Assembly: GCF_024273195.1 (NCBI RefSeq)
Contig: NZ_JAMZCU010000001.1
Location: 735,649 to 799,648, forward strand
DNA: 64,000 bases
Direction: 5' to 3'
Origin: Devosia ureilytica
Lineage (GTDB): Bacteria > Pseudomonadota > Alphaproteobacteria > Rhizobiales > Devosiaceae
Made by a program: the position numbers and the translations under genes
Shown: positions 18,669-27,752 of the stretch, one piece after another
How positions within the stretch are numbered: the stretch's first letter is position 1
Layout: each line of letters opens with the position of its first letter
The notes under the pieces: model-generated
The model's database searches: none
The model's input: only the letters and a program-made list of their open reading frames with translations
What the model was told of the DNA's origin: nothing

Positions 18669-19937
18669 TTAGCTGACCTTGCGCATGACCAGCGTGGCAT
18701 TGGTGCCGCCAAAGCCGAAGCTGTTGGACAGGGCCACGTTGATTTCCGTCTTGAACGGCTTGTGGGGAACGAGATTGATCTCAGTCTCCACCGAAGGATT
18801 GTCCAGGTTCAGTGTTGGTGGCGCGATGTTGTCGCGCATGGCGAGCAGGCAGAAAATCGCTTCCACCGACCCGGCTGCACCCAGCAAGTGACCGACTGCC
18901 GACTTGGTCGAGCTCATCACCGACTTGGAAGCCGCATCGCCCAGAACGCGGGTGACCGCGCCCAGTTCGATTTCGTCGCCCAGCGGGGTCGAGGTGCCGT
19001 GCGCATTGATGTAGTCGATGTCCGACGCCGAAATACCGGCGCGCTTGATGGCCGCGCTCATGGCGCGGAAGCCACCGTCGCCATCAGGCGCAGGTGCGGT
19101 GATGTGATAGGCATCGCCCGAAAGGCCATAGCCGATCACTTCGCCATAGATCTTGGCGCCGCGGGCCTTGGCCCGCTCATAGTCTTCCAGCACGACAATG
19201 CCGGCACCCTCGCCCATGACGAAACCATCGCGGTCGCGGTCATAAGGCCGCGAGGCGGCGGTGGGATTGTCGTTGAAACCGGTCGACATGGCGCGTGCGG
19301 CGGAGAAGCCGGCCATCGCCAGGCGATTGATGCAGCTCTCGGACCCACCGGCCACCATCACGTCGGCATCGCCCAGGGCAATGAGACGCGCAGCGTCGCC
19401 GATGGCATGGGCACCTGTCGAGCAGGCCGTCACCACCGAGTGGTTTGGCCCCTTTAGGCCAAAACGGATGGAGACATGGCCCGAAGCCAGGTTGATCAGC
19501 CGACCCGGAATGAAGAAGGGGCTGATGCGGCGGGGGCCCTTTTCGTGCAGCGTGACGGAGGCATCATAGATGCCGCCAATCCCGCCGATACCCGAGCCGA
19601 TCAGGACGCCCGTGCGTTCCTGTTCTTCCTGGGTCTTGGGCTCGACGCCCGCATCCTGGATAGCCTGGGTAGCCGCAGCCATGGCATAGATGATGAAATC
19701 ATCGACCTTGCGCTGCTCCTTCACTTCCATCCATTCGTCAGGGTTGTACATGCCATCGGCATAGTCCCCCTTTGGAATACGATGGGCGATCTGGCAGGCA
19801 ATATCGTCGATCTCAAAATCGTCGATACGCTTGGCGCCACTCTTGCCGGCTAGGATGTTGGCCCAAGTGGCCTCAACACCGCAGCCAAGCGGCGTGACAA
19901 GTCCCATTCCGGTTACGACGACTCGACGCAATTCCAT
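18669..19937 (-). CDS. fabF: 3-oxoacyl-[acyl-carrier-protein] synthase II
   Basis: A 422-residue condensing enzyme that elongates acyl-ACP with malonyl-ACP in fatty-acid synthesis. The Cys-His-His triad is visible: C172 in TACSTGAHA, H313 in NAHGTSTPLGD and H350 in KSAVGHLLGAAG. The C-terminal NSFGFGGTNATL is also diagnostic. It lies 23 bp downstream of acpP, and a strong terminator follows it. Confidence 0.97.
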   Translation of the reverse strand: MELRRVVVTGMGLVTPLGCGVEATWANILAGKSGAKRIDDFEIDDIACQIAHRIPKGDYADGMYNPDEWMEVKEQRKVDDFIIYAMAAATQAIQDAGVEPKTQEEQERTGVLIGSGIGGIGGIYDASVTLHEKGPRRISPFFIPGRLINLASGHVSIRFGLKGPNHSVVTACSTGAHAIGDAARLIALGDADVMVAGGSESCINRLAMAGFSAARAMSTGFNDNPTAASRPYDRDRDGFVMGEGAGIVVLEDYERAKARGAKIYGEVIGYGLSGDAYHITAPAPDGDGGFRAMSAAIKRAGISASDIDYINAHGTSTPLGDEIELGAVTRVLGDAASKSVMSSTKSAVGHLLGAAGSVEAIFCLLAMRDNIAPPTLNLDNPSVETEINLVPHKPFKTEINVALSNSFGFGGTNATLVMRKVS

Positions 19938-19960
19938 GGTCAGCGGCCTGGCTCCCAGTT

Positions 19961-20197
19961 TTAGCTGGTTGCCTTGGTCAGGAAGGCGACCGCATCACCA
20001 AAGCTCTGGATCGACTCGGCGGCGTCATCGGGGATCTCGACCGAGAATTCTTCCTCGAAAGCCATCACCAGTTCGACCTGATCGAGCGAATCTGCGCCCA
20101 GATCGTCGATGAAGCTGGCCTTTTCAACGACCTTCTCGGCATCCACATTGAGGTGTTCCACAACGATCTTGCGGACCCGATCAGCGACATCGCTCAT
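19961..20197 (-). CDS. acpP: Acyl carrier protein
   Basis: A 78-residue acidic carrier protein of fatty-acid synthesis. The phosphopantetheine attachment serine is S37 in the canonical [13 protein letters not shown] motif. The protein has the usual high Asp/Glu content and length. It precedes fabF by 23 bp; the 225-bp gap to fabG upstream is ample for a separate promoter, in keeping with the high expression of acpP. Confidence 0.97.
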   Translation of the reverse strand: MSDVADRVRKIVVEHLNVDAEKVVEKASFIDDLGADSLDQVELVMAFEEEFSVEIPDDAAESIQSFGDAVAFLTKATS

Positions 20198-20422
20198 AAT
20201 TGACTTCCCTTTTTAGAAATCTAAGTTTCGTTTCGCTTCTTATTGGCGCAAAGCCAAATCATCAAGCGCAGTGTTGGTTTGCACAGAGGCAATGTAGGCG
20301 GCCTTCTGGGCGCCTGCAAGGCAGGCCAGCAAGATGGACCGGGGCGCGGGGTATCACGTTTTTTTCGTCATAGCCAGCCGCGTTTTCCCCGGTTTCCAAG
20401 GCTTTCGCCCTCCCCGCAGGGA

Positions 20423-21160
20423 TCAGATCATCGCCATGCCGCCGTTCACATTCAGCGTATGGCCGGTGATATAGGCGGCTGCATCGCTGGCAAGAAAAAC
20501 TGCACAGCCAGCAACTTCGCTCGCTGTCCCCAGCCGGCCGGCCGGCACGGTAGACAGGATCGACTCACGCTGCTTGTCGTTCAATTCATCGGTCATGGCC
20601 GAGGCGATGAAGCCCGGCGCGATCGAATTGACGGTGATATTGCGGCTCGCAACCTCATAGGCCAGCGCCTTGTTCATGCCGATCAGGCCCGCCTTGGAGG
20701 CCGCGTAATTGCCCTGCCCCGGGTTACCCATGACCCCGACCACCGAAGAAATGCCGATGATGCGGCCCCAGCGCTGCTTCATCATGCCCCGCAGCACGGC
20801 GCGATTGAGGTGGAAGGCGGCGGTCAGGTTGACGGCGAGCACCTCATCCCACTCTTCGTCCTTCATACGCATGAAGAGATTGTCGCGCGTCATGCCGGCA
20901 TTGTTGACCAGAATGTCGAGGCCCCCCATGGCCGCCTCGGCGCTGGGCACCAGCTTGTCGACTTCATCGAGCTTGGAGAGATTGGCCGGCAGGATCGGAC
21001 AATCCTTGCCGATCTCCTTGGCTGTATCCTCCAGGGCGCCCACGCGGGTGCCGGACAGCGCCACGGTGGCGCCGGCGGCGGCCAGGGCCTTGGCGATTTC
21101 GCGACCAATGCCGCCGCTCGCGCCCGTTACCAATGCGCGTTTACCTGAAAGATCAAACAT
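20423..21160 (-). CDS. fabG: 3-oxoacyl-[acyl-carrier-protein] reductase
   Basis: A 245-residue short-chain dehydrogenase that reduces beta-ketoacyl-ACP with NADPH. The cofactor motif VTGASGGIG (11-19), NNAGMTRDNL, the catalytic serine around 138-139 (GISSVVG) and the YAASK pair Y152/K156 are all in place. It is downstream of fabD with a 56-bp gap. Confidence 0.96.
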   Translation of the reverse strand: MFDLSGKRALVTGASGGIGREIAKALAAAGATVALSGTRVGALEDTAKEIGKDCPILPANLSKLDEVDKLVPSAEAAMGGLDILVNNAGMTRDNLFMRMKDEEWDEVLAVNLTAAFHLNRAVLRGMMKQRWGRIIGISSVVGVMGNPGQGNYAASKAGLIGMNKALAYEVASRNITVNSIAPGFIASAMTDELNDKQRESILSTVPAGRLGTASEVAGCAVFLASDAAAYITGHTLNVNGGMAMI

Positions 21161-21216
21161 TTAGGGCCTCCCCTGGGAGAAATTGAGTCAAGCGCTTCAG
21201 ATTTTGATTCAGGCGC

Positions 21217-22167
21217 CTAGGCGTTTAGTTGAGCGACAAAGGCGTCGATGTCGGCGGGTGTGCCGATAGCCTGGGCCGATGCGTCGGATGCGATGCGTTT
21301 GGCAAGGCCTGTCAGCACCTTGCCGGTGCCCAGTTCAACCAGGTTGGTGACGCCGCCGGCTCCCGTGAGCCAGGTGACGGTCTCGGTCCAGCGCACGACG
21401 CCTGTGACCTGCTCGACCAGACGCTGGCGAATTTCGGCCGGATCGGAAATGGGCGTTGCCAGCACATTGGCGACCAGCGGCACGACGGGCGCCTGCATTT
21501 CAACCTCAGCAAGGGCGGCAGCCATGGCCTCGGCTGCGGGCTGCATCAGCGAGCAATGGAAGGGTGCGCTGACTGGCAGCAGCAAGGCCCGCTTGGCGCC
21601 CTTGGCCTTGGCAATTTCAACCGCGCGTTCGACTGCTGCCGTTGCCCCCGAGACCACCACCTGGCCCGGCGCATTGTCATTGGCGACGTCGCAGACTTCG
21701 CCCTGCCCGGCTTCAGCAGCGACGGCCTGGGCCGTTTCGAGGTCGAGCCCCAGCAGCGCGGCCATGGTGCCATGGCCCACCGGAACGGCTTTCTGCATGG
21801 CCTGGCCGCGGGTGCGCAGCAGGCGCGCAGCGTCGGTCAGGGTAAAAGTCCCGGCGGCGCAAAGGGCGGAATATTCCCCCAGCGAGTGCCCGGCAACAAA
21901 TTTGGCGTGGTCTTTGAGGGCAACACCCTTGGCTTCAAGCACGCGGATCACCGCCACGCTCACGGCCATAAGGGCCGGCTGCGCGTTCTCGGTCAGGCGC
22001 AGGACATCGTCGGGGCCCTCGAACATGATGGCGGACAGGCGCTCACCCAATGCCTCATCGACTTCCTTGAAGACGGCGCGCGCCTCGGGAAAGGCCGCGG
22101 CCAGTTCCTTGCCCATGCCAACGGCCTGGCTACCCTGGCCGGGGAAAGTGAATGCGGTGCCGGACAT
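21217..22167 (-). CDS. fabD: Malonyl-CoA:ACP transacylase
   Basis: A 316-residue enzyme that loads malonyl groups onto ACP. The N-terminal FTFPGQGSQAVGMGKEL, the nucleophile elbow GHSLGEYSAL (S95) and the catalytic histidine H204 in SAPFHCSLMQP are present. The ATG at 22167 gives the standard family start; the open frame to 22260 adds residues that look like intergenic sequence. It heads the fab cluster and is divergent from the vapBC pair. Confidence 0.96.
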   Translation of the reverse strand: MSGTAFTFPGQGSQAVGMGKELAAAFPEARAVFKEVDEALGERLSAIMFEGPDDVLRLTENAQPALMAVSVAVIRVLEAKGVALKDHAKFVAGHSLGEYSALCAAGTFTLTDAARLLRTRGQAMQKAVPVGHGTMAALLGLDLETAQAVAAEAGQGEVCDVANDNAPGQVVVSGATAAVERAVEIAKAKGAKRALLLPVSAPFHCSLMQPAAEAMAAALAEVEMQAPVVPLVANVLATPISDPAEIRQRLVEQVTGVVRWTETVTWLTGAGGVTNLVELGTGKVLTGLAKRIASDASAQAIGTPADIDAFVAQLNA

Positions 22168-22288
22168 GACGCGTCCCCCCTTTTTTGCAATCCAATGTGA
22201 CAACCCGCGACAGGGCTGTCCAGTTGCCGCGGCTTTGCCGGGAGTGTGCGGCGGAGTCAAGGCAGACTTGGCGGAAGCGCATTGAAAT

Positions 22289-22318
22289 GCGCATCACTTA
22301 ATGCGATATTTGATGCGC
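22289..22318. promoter_or_regulatory. Inverted repeat, candidate VapB/VapBC operator
   Basis: GCGCATCA (22289-22296) and TGATGCGC (22311-22318) form a perfect 8-bp inverted repeat with a 14-bp spacer, ending 14 bp before the vapB start codon. VapBC operons are normally autorepressed by antitoxin-toxin binding to such palindromes over the promoter, so this is the natural operator candidate. No binding evidence is available. Confidence 0.5.
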
Positions 22319-22332
22319 CAGGAGCGAAGGCC

Positions 22333-22536
22333 ATGAGAACTACCATCACCATTGACGACGATCTTCTGGCGCAAGCCAAAGAGAGCTCGGGCATCGAAGA
22401 AACCAGCGCGCTGGTGAAAGTGGCACTGAGAGAAAAGCTGCACCGTGAGGCGTCTCGACGCTTGGCCGCACTCGGGGGCACCATGCCGTATTTGGAATAT
22501 ACCCGTCAGTTTCGACAAGAACCCGAGTCGGAATGA
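22333..22536 (+). CDS. vapB: Type II antitoxin, VapB family
   Basis: A 67-residue antitoxin with an N-terminal ribbon-helix-helix-like DNA-binding start (MRTTITIDDDLLAQAKE) and a C-terminal tail that should wrap the toxin (MPYLEYTRQFRQE). It overlaps the downstream PIN-domain toxin gene as ATGA, the standard coupled TA arrangement. The ATG at 22333 was preferred over the open frame to 22246 because it gives the family start and lies beyond the palindromic operator. Confidence 0.88.
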   Translation: MRTTITIDDDLLAQAKESSGIEETSALVKVALREKLHREASRRLAALGGTMPYLEYTRQFRQEPESE

Positions 22537-22892
22537 TCGTTGCTGACACCTCCTACTGGATCGACCATTGGAAGGTCGCCAATCTTGCCTTTGCTCGCCA
22601 ATTGGCGGATGGCGACGTGCTGATGCACCCGTTTGTGCTCGGCGAGCTTGCTTTGGGAAGCCTGAGGAACAGGCTCGACACGATTTCTGACCTCAGGGCC
22701 ATGCTCACGCTGCCGCCGGCTTCGCATGAAGAGGTGATGGTGCTGATAGAGGCAAGGCGGCTCTATAGCCGCGGCATCGGCTACGTCGACTCGCACCTGC
22801 TTGCCGCGGCCCTGTTGGCCGGATCGGTGAAGCTGCTCACCGGCGACCGCCGGCTGCACGCCGCCGCCGAACAGCTCGGCATTGCCGCCTGA
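22533..22892 (+). CDS. vapC: VapC-type PIN-domain ribonuclease toxin
   Basis: A 119-residue PIN-domain toxin, expected to cleave RNA (often initiator tRNA or rRNA in this family) and to be held inactive by VapB. The four acidic metal-binding residues are visible: D5 in VADTSYWID, E38 in LGELALG, D86 in YVDSHLL and D105 in TGDRRL. The pair is inserted between fabD and rpsF, which are neighbours in related genomes. All catalytic residues are intact, so it is probably active. Confidence 0.9.
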   Translation: MIVADTSYWIDHWKVANLAFARQLADGDVLMHPFVLGELALGSLRNRLDTISDLRAMLTLPPASHEEVMVLIEARRLYSRGIGYVDSHLLAAALLAGSVKLLTGDRRLHAAAEQLGIAA

Positions 22893-23113
22893 CGCTTGCC
22901 TTCTCCACCGCATTCCCCTATAGCGACGCCAGCAATTCGTTTGGCCGGGGGCTGAACGGAGGGTTTTCTGTTTTCTAACAAGCAGAAAATAGGGTCTTTC
23001 GGGCCCGGCCTCCCGTGTTCCCGCTCTTTGCAAGACTGCTTTGACGCCTTTCCGGCTTCGAAGGGGCTCCGCGCCAGACATTGCTGAGTACAACTCGAAA
23101 GGAAGGCGCATCA

Positions 23114-23512
23114 ATGGCCCTTTATGAACACATCTATCTCGCTCGCCAGGACGTGTCCCAGCAGCAGGTCGAAGAACTGACTGCAACGCTGACCGAGCTG
23201 CTCGGCCAGGGTGGCGGCAAGGTTACCAAGAACGAGTACTGGGGCCTCAAGGGTCTCTCCTACCGTATCCGCAAGAACCGCAAGGCTCACTACACCCTGC
23301 TCAACATCGAAGCTTCGCCTGCTGCCGTTGCCGAGATGGAGCGTCACATGCGCATCAATGAAGACATCCTGCGCTTCATGACCGTGCGTGTGGACGAGGT
23401 CGAAGAAGGCCCGTCGGCAATGATGCAGAAGCGCGATCGCGACGACCGTGATGGCGGCCGCGGTGGTGACCGTGGTGGCTTCTCCGGCGAACGCCGCCCG
23501 CGTCGGTTCTAA
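23114..23512 (+). CDS. rpsF: 30S ribosomal protein S6
   Basis: A 132-residue ribosomal protein that pairs with S18 on the 30S platform. The start [15 protein letters not shown] follows a GGAAGG ribosome site. The core fold segments ([19 protein letters not shown]) are followed by a charged Arg/Asp/Gly-rich tail common in alphaproteobacteria. It begins the rpsF-rpsR-rplI operon. The 220 bp upstream hold the promoter and any S6:S18 autoregulatory leader; I could not identify that leader with confidence. Confidence 0.97.
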   Translation: MALYEHIYLARQDVSQQQVEELTATLTELLGQGGGKVTKNEYWGLKGLSYRIRKNRKAHYTLLNIEASPAAVAEMERHMRINEDILRFMTVRVDEVEEGPSAMMQKRDRDDRDGGRGGDRGGFSGERRPRRF

Positions 23513-23530
23513 TTTAGAGGAACGAGAAAA

Positions 23531-23785
23531 ATGGCAATCAAAGACCTTACCACTTCCCAGGCCCGCCGCCCGTTCCAGCGTCGTCGCAAGACCTGCCCGT
23601 TCTCGGGTGAGGGCGCGCCCAAGATCGACTACAAGGACGTGCGCCTGCTCTCGCGCTACGTTTCCGAGCGCGGCAAGATCGTGCCGAGCCGCATCACTGC
23701 CGTTTCTGCCAAGAAGCAGCGTGAACTGGCTCGTGCCATCAAGCGTGCCCGCTTCATCGGCCTGATGCCCTACGCCGTCCAGTAA
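23531..23785 (+). CDS. rpsR: 30S ribosomal protein S18
   Basis: An 84-residue ribosomal protein with the family signature region [20 protein letters not shown] and [22 protein letters not shown]. It is 18 bp after rpsF with a GAGGAACG ribosome site. Confidence 0.97.
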   Translation: MAIKDLTTSQARRPFQRRRKTCPFSGEGAPKIDYKDVRLLSRYVSERGKIVPSRITAVSAKKQRELARAIKRARFIGLMPYAVQ

Positions 23786-23877
23786 GCCGCGGCTTGCTTG
23801 AGACTGCATCGCTGGGGTCGCGAATGGTTCGCGGCTCCTAACCGCCTCAGAGGCGGGACAGCCAAAGGAATAAAGAA

Positions 23878-24444
23878 ATGAAAGTCATTCTGCTCGAGCG
23901 CATTGGTCGCACCGGCACCATCGGCGACGAAGTCACCGTCAAGGACGGCTTTGCCCGTAACTTCCTGCTGCCCCAGGGCAAGGCCCTGCGCGCTACGGAA
24001 GCCAACCGCAAGAAGTTCGTTGCTGAACGCGCCTATATCGAACAGCGCAATGAAGAACGTCGCGATGCGGCCGCCGGCATTGCCGAAGGTCTCAACGGCC
24101 GCACCGTGGTGCTGATCCGTCAGGCCGGCGAAACCGGCCAGCTCTATGGTTCGGTTGCTGCCCGTGACCTCGTCGAGGCCCTGGCCAAGGACGGTTTCAC
24201 CGTTCAGCGCAACCAGGTCGACCTTGCCGAGCCGATCAAGACCGTGGGCGTTCACACCGTCGCCCTCAACCTGCATGCCGAAGTCGAAGTTTCGATCATC
24301 GTCAACGTTGCCCGTTCTGAAGACGAAGCAGCCCGCCAGGCCTCGGGTGAAGACGTTACCGTCCACACGTTCGAAGCCGACGAAGGTGGCGATTTCGCCG
24401 CCGGCCAGAAGGACGCTGCTGCGGACGACCGTTTCGAAGAATAG
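23878..24444 (+). CDS. rplI: 50S ribosomal protein L9
   Basis: A 188-residue L9 with the N-terminal domain start [13 protein letters not shown] and the [14 protein letters not shown] signature, then the long central helix and C-terminal domain, with an acidic extension typical of this order. In many relatives a DUF2232 membrane-protein gene lies between rpsR and rplI; here the 92-bp gap has no gene. A terminator follows. Confidence 0.97.
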   Translation: MKVILLERIGRTGTIGDEVTVKDGFARNFLLPQGKALRATEANRKKFVAERAYIEQRNEERRDAAAGIAEGLNGRTVVLIRQAGETGQLYGSVAARDLVEALAKDGFTVQRNQVDLAEPIKTVGVHTVALNLHAEVEVSIIVNVARSEDEAARQASGEDVTVHTFEADEGGDFAAGQKDAAADDRFEE

Positions 24445-24467
24445 TCTTCGATCACAATTCGCTTCTG

Positions 24468-24501
24468 AAAGGCCGGGCCAACGCCCGGCCTTTTGCTTTT
24501 T
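24468..24501 (+). terminator. Rho-independent terminator after rplI
   Basis: An 11-bp-class stem with AAAGGCCGGGC pairing to GCCCGGCCTTTT across a CAAC loop, followed by a T-rich run (TTTTGCTTTTT). It lies about 25 bp past the rplI stop and ends the ribosomal-protein operon before dnaB. Confidence 0.85.
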
Positions 24502-24576
24502 GGGCTATAGTGCGGCCAGACTCAGTAACCGGAAGAGCGCGCGCCATTGCGCAAGACGGCGCGATCACATTCCCCG

Positions 24577-24673
24577 TTGTCCACAGTGTTCACAGGCAGG
24601 GTCAGGGAAACATTAACCCTGCCCCCACTAGCTCAAGACTCATGCGCAAATTGCATGGTTAAGAAAGGTTAAC
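24577..24673 (+). promoter_or_regulatory. dnaB upstream region with DnaA-box-like and TTAA repeat motifs
   Basis: TTGTCCACA at 24577-24585 differs from the DnaA-box consensus TTATCCACA by one base. Closer to dnaB, TTAA (24659-24662) and TTAAC (24669-24673) are spaced by six bases, one short of the CtrA consensus TTAA-N7-TTAAC. Both motifs would fit cell-cycle control of the replicative helicase gene, but single near-matches occur by chance; treat this as a candidate only. Confidence 0.25.
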
Positions 24674-24688
24674 ACCGCAGGAATATCC

Positions 24689-26173
24689 ATGGCCGAGATC
24701 GCACGCCTCCACCCCGCCGAAGACAAGTCCTTTCGCGTCGCTCCGCACAATGTGGACGTGGAGCAGGCGCTATTGGGCGCGATCCTGATCAACAATGACG
24801 CCTTCTACCGCGTCGCCGATTTCCTGCTGCCCGAGCACTTCTACGAGCCGATCCACCGCGAGATTTTCGAGTTGGCCGGCAAGATCATCCGCGCCGGCAA
24901 GGCCGCGGAACCGGCGACGCTCAAGACCCACCTGCCCGAGCAATTGCTGCCCGACGTGACGATGATGCAATATCTCTCGCGTCTGGCGGCCGAGGCGACG
25001 ACGGTCCTCAATGCGGGTGACTATGGCCAGGCCATCTATGACCTCGCCATTCGCCGCAATCTCATCTTGGTGGGCGAGGAAATGGTCTCGGTCGCCTATG
25101 AGGGCGAAATCGAGATGACGCCCAACAAGCAGATCGAAAAGGTCGAAAGCGAGCTGTTCCAGCTGGCCGAAAAAGGCCGCTATGACGGCGGTTTCCAGAA
25201 TTTCTCCGCCGCGCTCAATGCCTCCATCCAGATGGCCGGCGAAGCCTTTCAGCGCGATGGGGGCCTGTCGGGCGTGGCCACCGACCTGCACGATCTCGAC
25301 CGACAGATGGGCGGGCTGCAGCGCTCCGACTTGATCATCCTTGCCGGCCGCCCCGCCATGGGCAAGACCTCGCTCGTCACCAACATCGCCTATAATGTCG
25401 CCAAGGCCTGGCGCGGCGATGTCACGCCGGACGGGCATACCAAATCGGTCAATGGCGGCATCGTGGGCTTTTTCAGCCTCGAAATGAGTTCCGAACAGCT
25501 CGCCACGCGTATTCTGGCCGAGCAGTCGGAGATTTCCTCCTCCGACATTCGCCGCGGCCGCATTCACGACAACCAGTTCGCCAAGCTGGTGGACGTGTCC
25601 AATGTCATGAGCAAGGTGCCGCTTTATATCGATGATACCGGCGGTATTTCGGTGGCACAGTTGGCCGCTCGCGCCCGGCGCCTCAAGCGCCAGAAGGGGC
25701 TCGACCTGCTGATTGTCGACTATTTGCAGCTTCTCTCGGGCTCATCGAAGGCCTCGAGCCAGAACCGCGTGCAGGAGTTGACCGAGATCACTACCACGCT
25801 CAAGGCCTTGGCCAAGGAGCTGGAGGTGCCGATCATCGCCCTCTCCCAGCTCTCCCGTCAGGTGGAATCGCGCGACGACAAACATCCGCAACTGGCCGAC
25901 TTGCGCGAATCGGGGTCTATCGAGCAGGACGCGGACGTGGTTCTGTTCGTTTATCGCGAAGAATATTATCTCAAGAACAAGGAACCCAAAGAGGGTACGC
26001 CGGAGCATCTGACCTGGCAGGGCGAAATGGAAAAGGTGCATGGCAAGGCGGAAGTCATCATTGCCAAGCAGCGCCATGGCCCCACTGGCACGGTGCAGTT
26101 GAGCTTCGAGGCGCAATTTACCCGCTTTGGTAACCTTGCTCGGGCAGATTACCTGCCTGAACGCATGGAATAG
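24689..26173 (+). CDS. dnaB: Replicative DNA helicase
   Basis: A 494-residue hexameric helicase that unwinds DNA at the replication fork. The N-terminal helical domain opens with PHNVDVEQALLGAILINND; the RecA-like domain has Walker A GRPAMGKTS, Walker B LLIVDYLQLL and the arginine-finger region SQLSRQVE-x-RDDKHPQLADLRESG. Length is normal and no intein is present. It is followed 2 bp later by alr. Confidence 0.97.
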   Translation: MAEIARLHPAEDKSFRVAPHNVDVEQALLGAILINNDAFYRVADFLLPEHFYEPIHREIFELAGKIIRAGKAAEPATLKTHLPEQLLPDVTMMQYLSRLAAEATTVLNAGDYGQAIYDLAIRRNLILVGEEMVSVAYEGEIEMTPNKQIEKVESELFQLAEKGRYDGGFQNFSAALNASIQMAGEAFQRDGGLSGVATDLHDLDRQMGGLQRSDLIILAGRPAMGKTSLVTNIAYNVAKAWRGDVTPDGHTKSVNGGIVGFFSLEMSSEQLATRILAEQSEISSSDIRRGRIHDNQFAKLVDVSNVMSKVPLYIDDTGGISVAQLAARARRLKRQKGLDLLIVDYLQLLSGSSKASSQNRVQELTEITTTLKALAKELEVPIIALSQLSRQVESRDDKHPQLADLRESGSIEQDADVVLFVYREEYYLKNKEPKEGTPEHLTWQGEMEKVHGKAEVIIAKQRHGPTGTVQLSFEAQFTRFGNLARADYLPERME

Positions 26174-26175
26174 GC

Positions 26176-27303
26176 ATGGCGCTGACTTCGGGCCTTGGGG
26201 GCCAACTGAGTATTGATCTGGGGGCCCTGGCCCGCAACTGGCGCGCGCTTGACAAGGTGAGCGCGGGCGCGTTGACGGCTGCGGTGGTCAAGGCCGACGC
26301 TTATGGCGTGGGCATCGACATGGCCAGCAAGGCTCTGCATGCCGGGGGTGCTCGCTTCTTTTTCGTAGCGACGCCTGACGAGGGCATGGCGGTGCGCGCG
26401 GCCCTGCCCGACGCACATATCTTCATCCTCTACGGTCTCTATCCGGGCGCGGCCAATCTCTACATTCGCCAGAACCTGATGCCGGTCCTCTCCTCGATGA
26501 CCATGCTGGAGGAATGGCTGGCCAAATGTGTCGAGCGCAACGAGGCCTATCCGTCCGCCTTCCATTTCGACACCGGCATCAATCGCCTCGGCTTCCGGCT
26601 CAATGAGGCGGGTCTTGTGCGCGAGCACAGCGAAAAACTGGGTTACGCGCCCCAGATGATTATGAGCCACCTGGCTTGTGCCGATCAGCCGAACCACGAG
26701 AAAAACCGCACGCAACTGGCCCTTTTCGGGTCGGTGATGTCGCAGTTCCCGGGCATTCCCGCCTCGCTGGCCAATTCGGCAGCGCTGATGACCGGCCGCG
26801 ATTACCATTTCCAGATGGTGCGCCCCGGCATCGCGCTTTATGGCGGCCGGGCGGTCAATGGCCGCAAGAACCCGATGCAGCCGGTAGTCACCCTGCATGT
26901 CCCGATCCTGCAGGTCACCGAGGGCCGCACGGGCGAAACCGTGGGCTATGGCGCCGCCTATACGCTCAACCGCAATTCCAAACTTGCCGTGCTCGGCTAT
27001 GGCTATGCCGATGGCTATCTGCGCTCCGCATCTGGCACCAATCAGCGTCCGGGCGGCAAGGTGTTCATTCGCGGCAAGCTCTGCCCGGTGGTCGGCAAGA
27101 TTTCCATGGACCTGACAGTGGTGGACGTGACCGAACTCGGCTCCGACCTGCCCATGCCCGGCGAAGGCGCCGAAGTGCTCGGCCAGCACGTCGGCGTGGA
27201 CGACCAGGCTGATGCCGCCGGTACCATCGGCTATGAAATCCTCACCAGCCTCAAGGGCCGCTACAGCCGCAACTATGTCGGTGATGGCCGCCTGCCGGAA
27301 TAA
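26176..27303 (+). CDS. alr: Alanine racemase
   Basis: A 375-residue PLP enzyme making D-alanine for peptidoglycan. The PLP lysine is K39 in AVVKADAYGVG; the catalytic tyrosine is Y262 in the GYGAAYTLN segment; ISMDLTVVDVT and the C-terminal GYEILTSLKGRYSR are family signatures. Only 2 bp separate it from dnaB, so they are one transcript, as in other Hyphomicrobiales. A long open frame on the opposite strand is a GC-codon shadow. Confidence 0.96.
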   Translation: MALTSGLGGQLSIDLGALARNWRALDKVSAGALTAAVVKADAYGVGIDMASKALHAGGARFFFVATPDEGMAVRAALPDAHIFILYGLYPGAANLYIRQNLMPVLSSMTMLEEWLAKCVERNEAYPSAFHFDTGINRLGFRLNEAGLVREHSEKLGYAPQMIMSHLACADQPNHEKNRTQLALFGSVMSQFPGIPASLANSAALMTGRDYHFQMVRPGIALYGGRAVNGRKNPMQPVVTLHVPILQVTEGRTGETVGYGAAYTLNRNSKLAVLGYGYADGYLRSASGTNQRPGGKVFIRGKLCPVVGKISMDLTVVDVTELGSDLPMPGEGAEVLGQHVGVDDQADAAGTIGYEILTSLKGRYSRNYVGDGRLPE

Positions 27304-27752
27304 ACTTATCCACGGCTCCAAAACCGCCCTCATACTCCAGCGGTCTCCGCACATGCTGCGCGGTCGCGACGAACGGTCGGTGCGGGGGCGACGGATGGTC
27401 ATGGGGTCGCCCATGTTCCTTCGGTATTTGGATGATCCGGGACCGATCTGATCCCCCGGTCTGGGAGCGCAGCTTCCGCGTTTGGCACGGGATGTAGCCA
27501 CGGACGGTCCAACCCGAAGAGTCTCCGTCAGTCTGGGGCGAGGTTTTCCTCACCTTCTACTTTTGCCGGACGACCGGCACCGAGGCGAAGCTCGCCCCAG
27601 ACCGTAGCATCTCGTTGCGGTGTCCTGATCAAACCTGCGGACCTCACGGTCGCGCAGCGCCTGAACGCGCCTCGCCTAATGTTCCCATTTCGTTCTTGCC
27701 CAGTCCGCTGGCAAGCTGTTACGCTCACGCCGGCTCACTTCCCGGATTCGAT
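27304..27752. repeat. Gene-free stretch with long inverted repeat
   Basis: About 450 bp between alr and the DUF1697 gene with no convincing coding frame. It carries a perfect 12-bp inverted repeat, GTCTGGGGCGAG (27531-27542) and CTCGCCCCAGAC (27591-27602), enclosing a smaller GCCGG-x4-CCGGC palindrome. The base composition stays GC-rich. It resembles a non-coding mosaic repeat or small mobile-element remnant rather than a degraded gene, but no terminal target duplication could be identified. Confidence 0.45.

Noticed and set aside
22893..23113. Possible S6:S18 leader RNA upstream of rpsF
   Set aside because: Short stem candidates such as CCTT with AAGG can be drawn, but no convincing conserved motif could be confirmed by eye.
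26149..27501. Long antisense frame over alr (and similar long frames over mltG at 17271-18653, over der at 35004-36359 and over ppx at 47611-48942)
   Set aside because: These are GC-rich codon shadows of well-supported genes on the opposite strand, without family resemblance.
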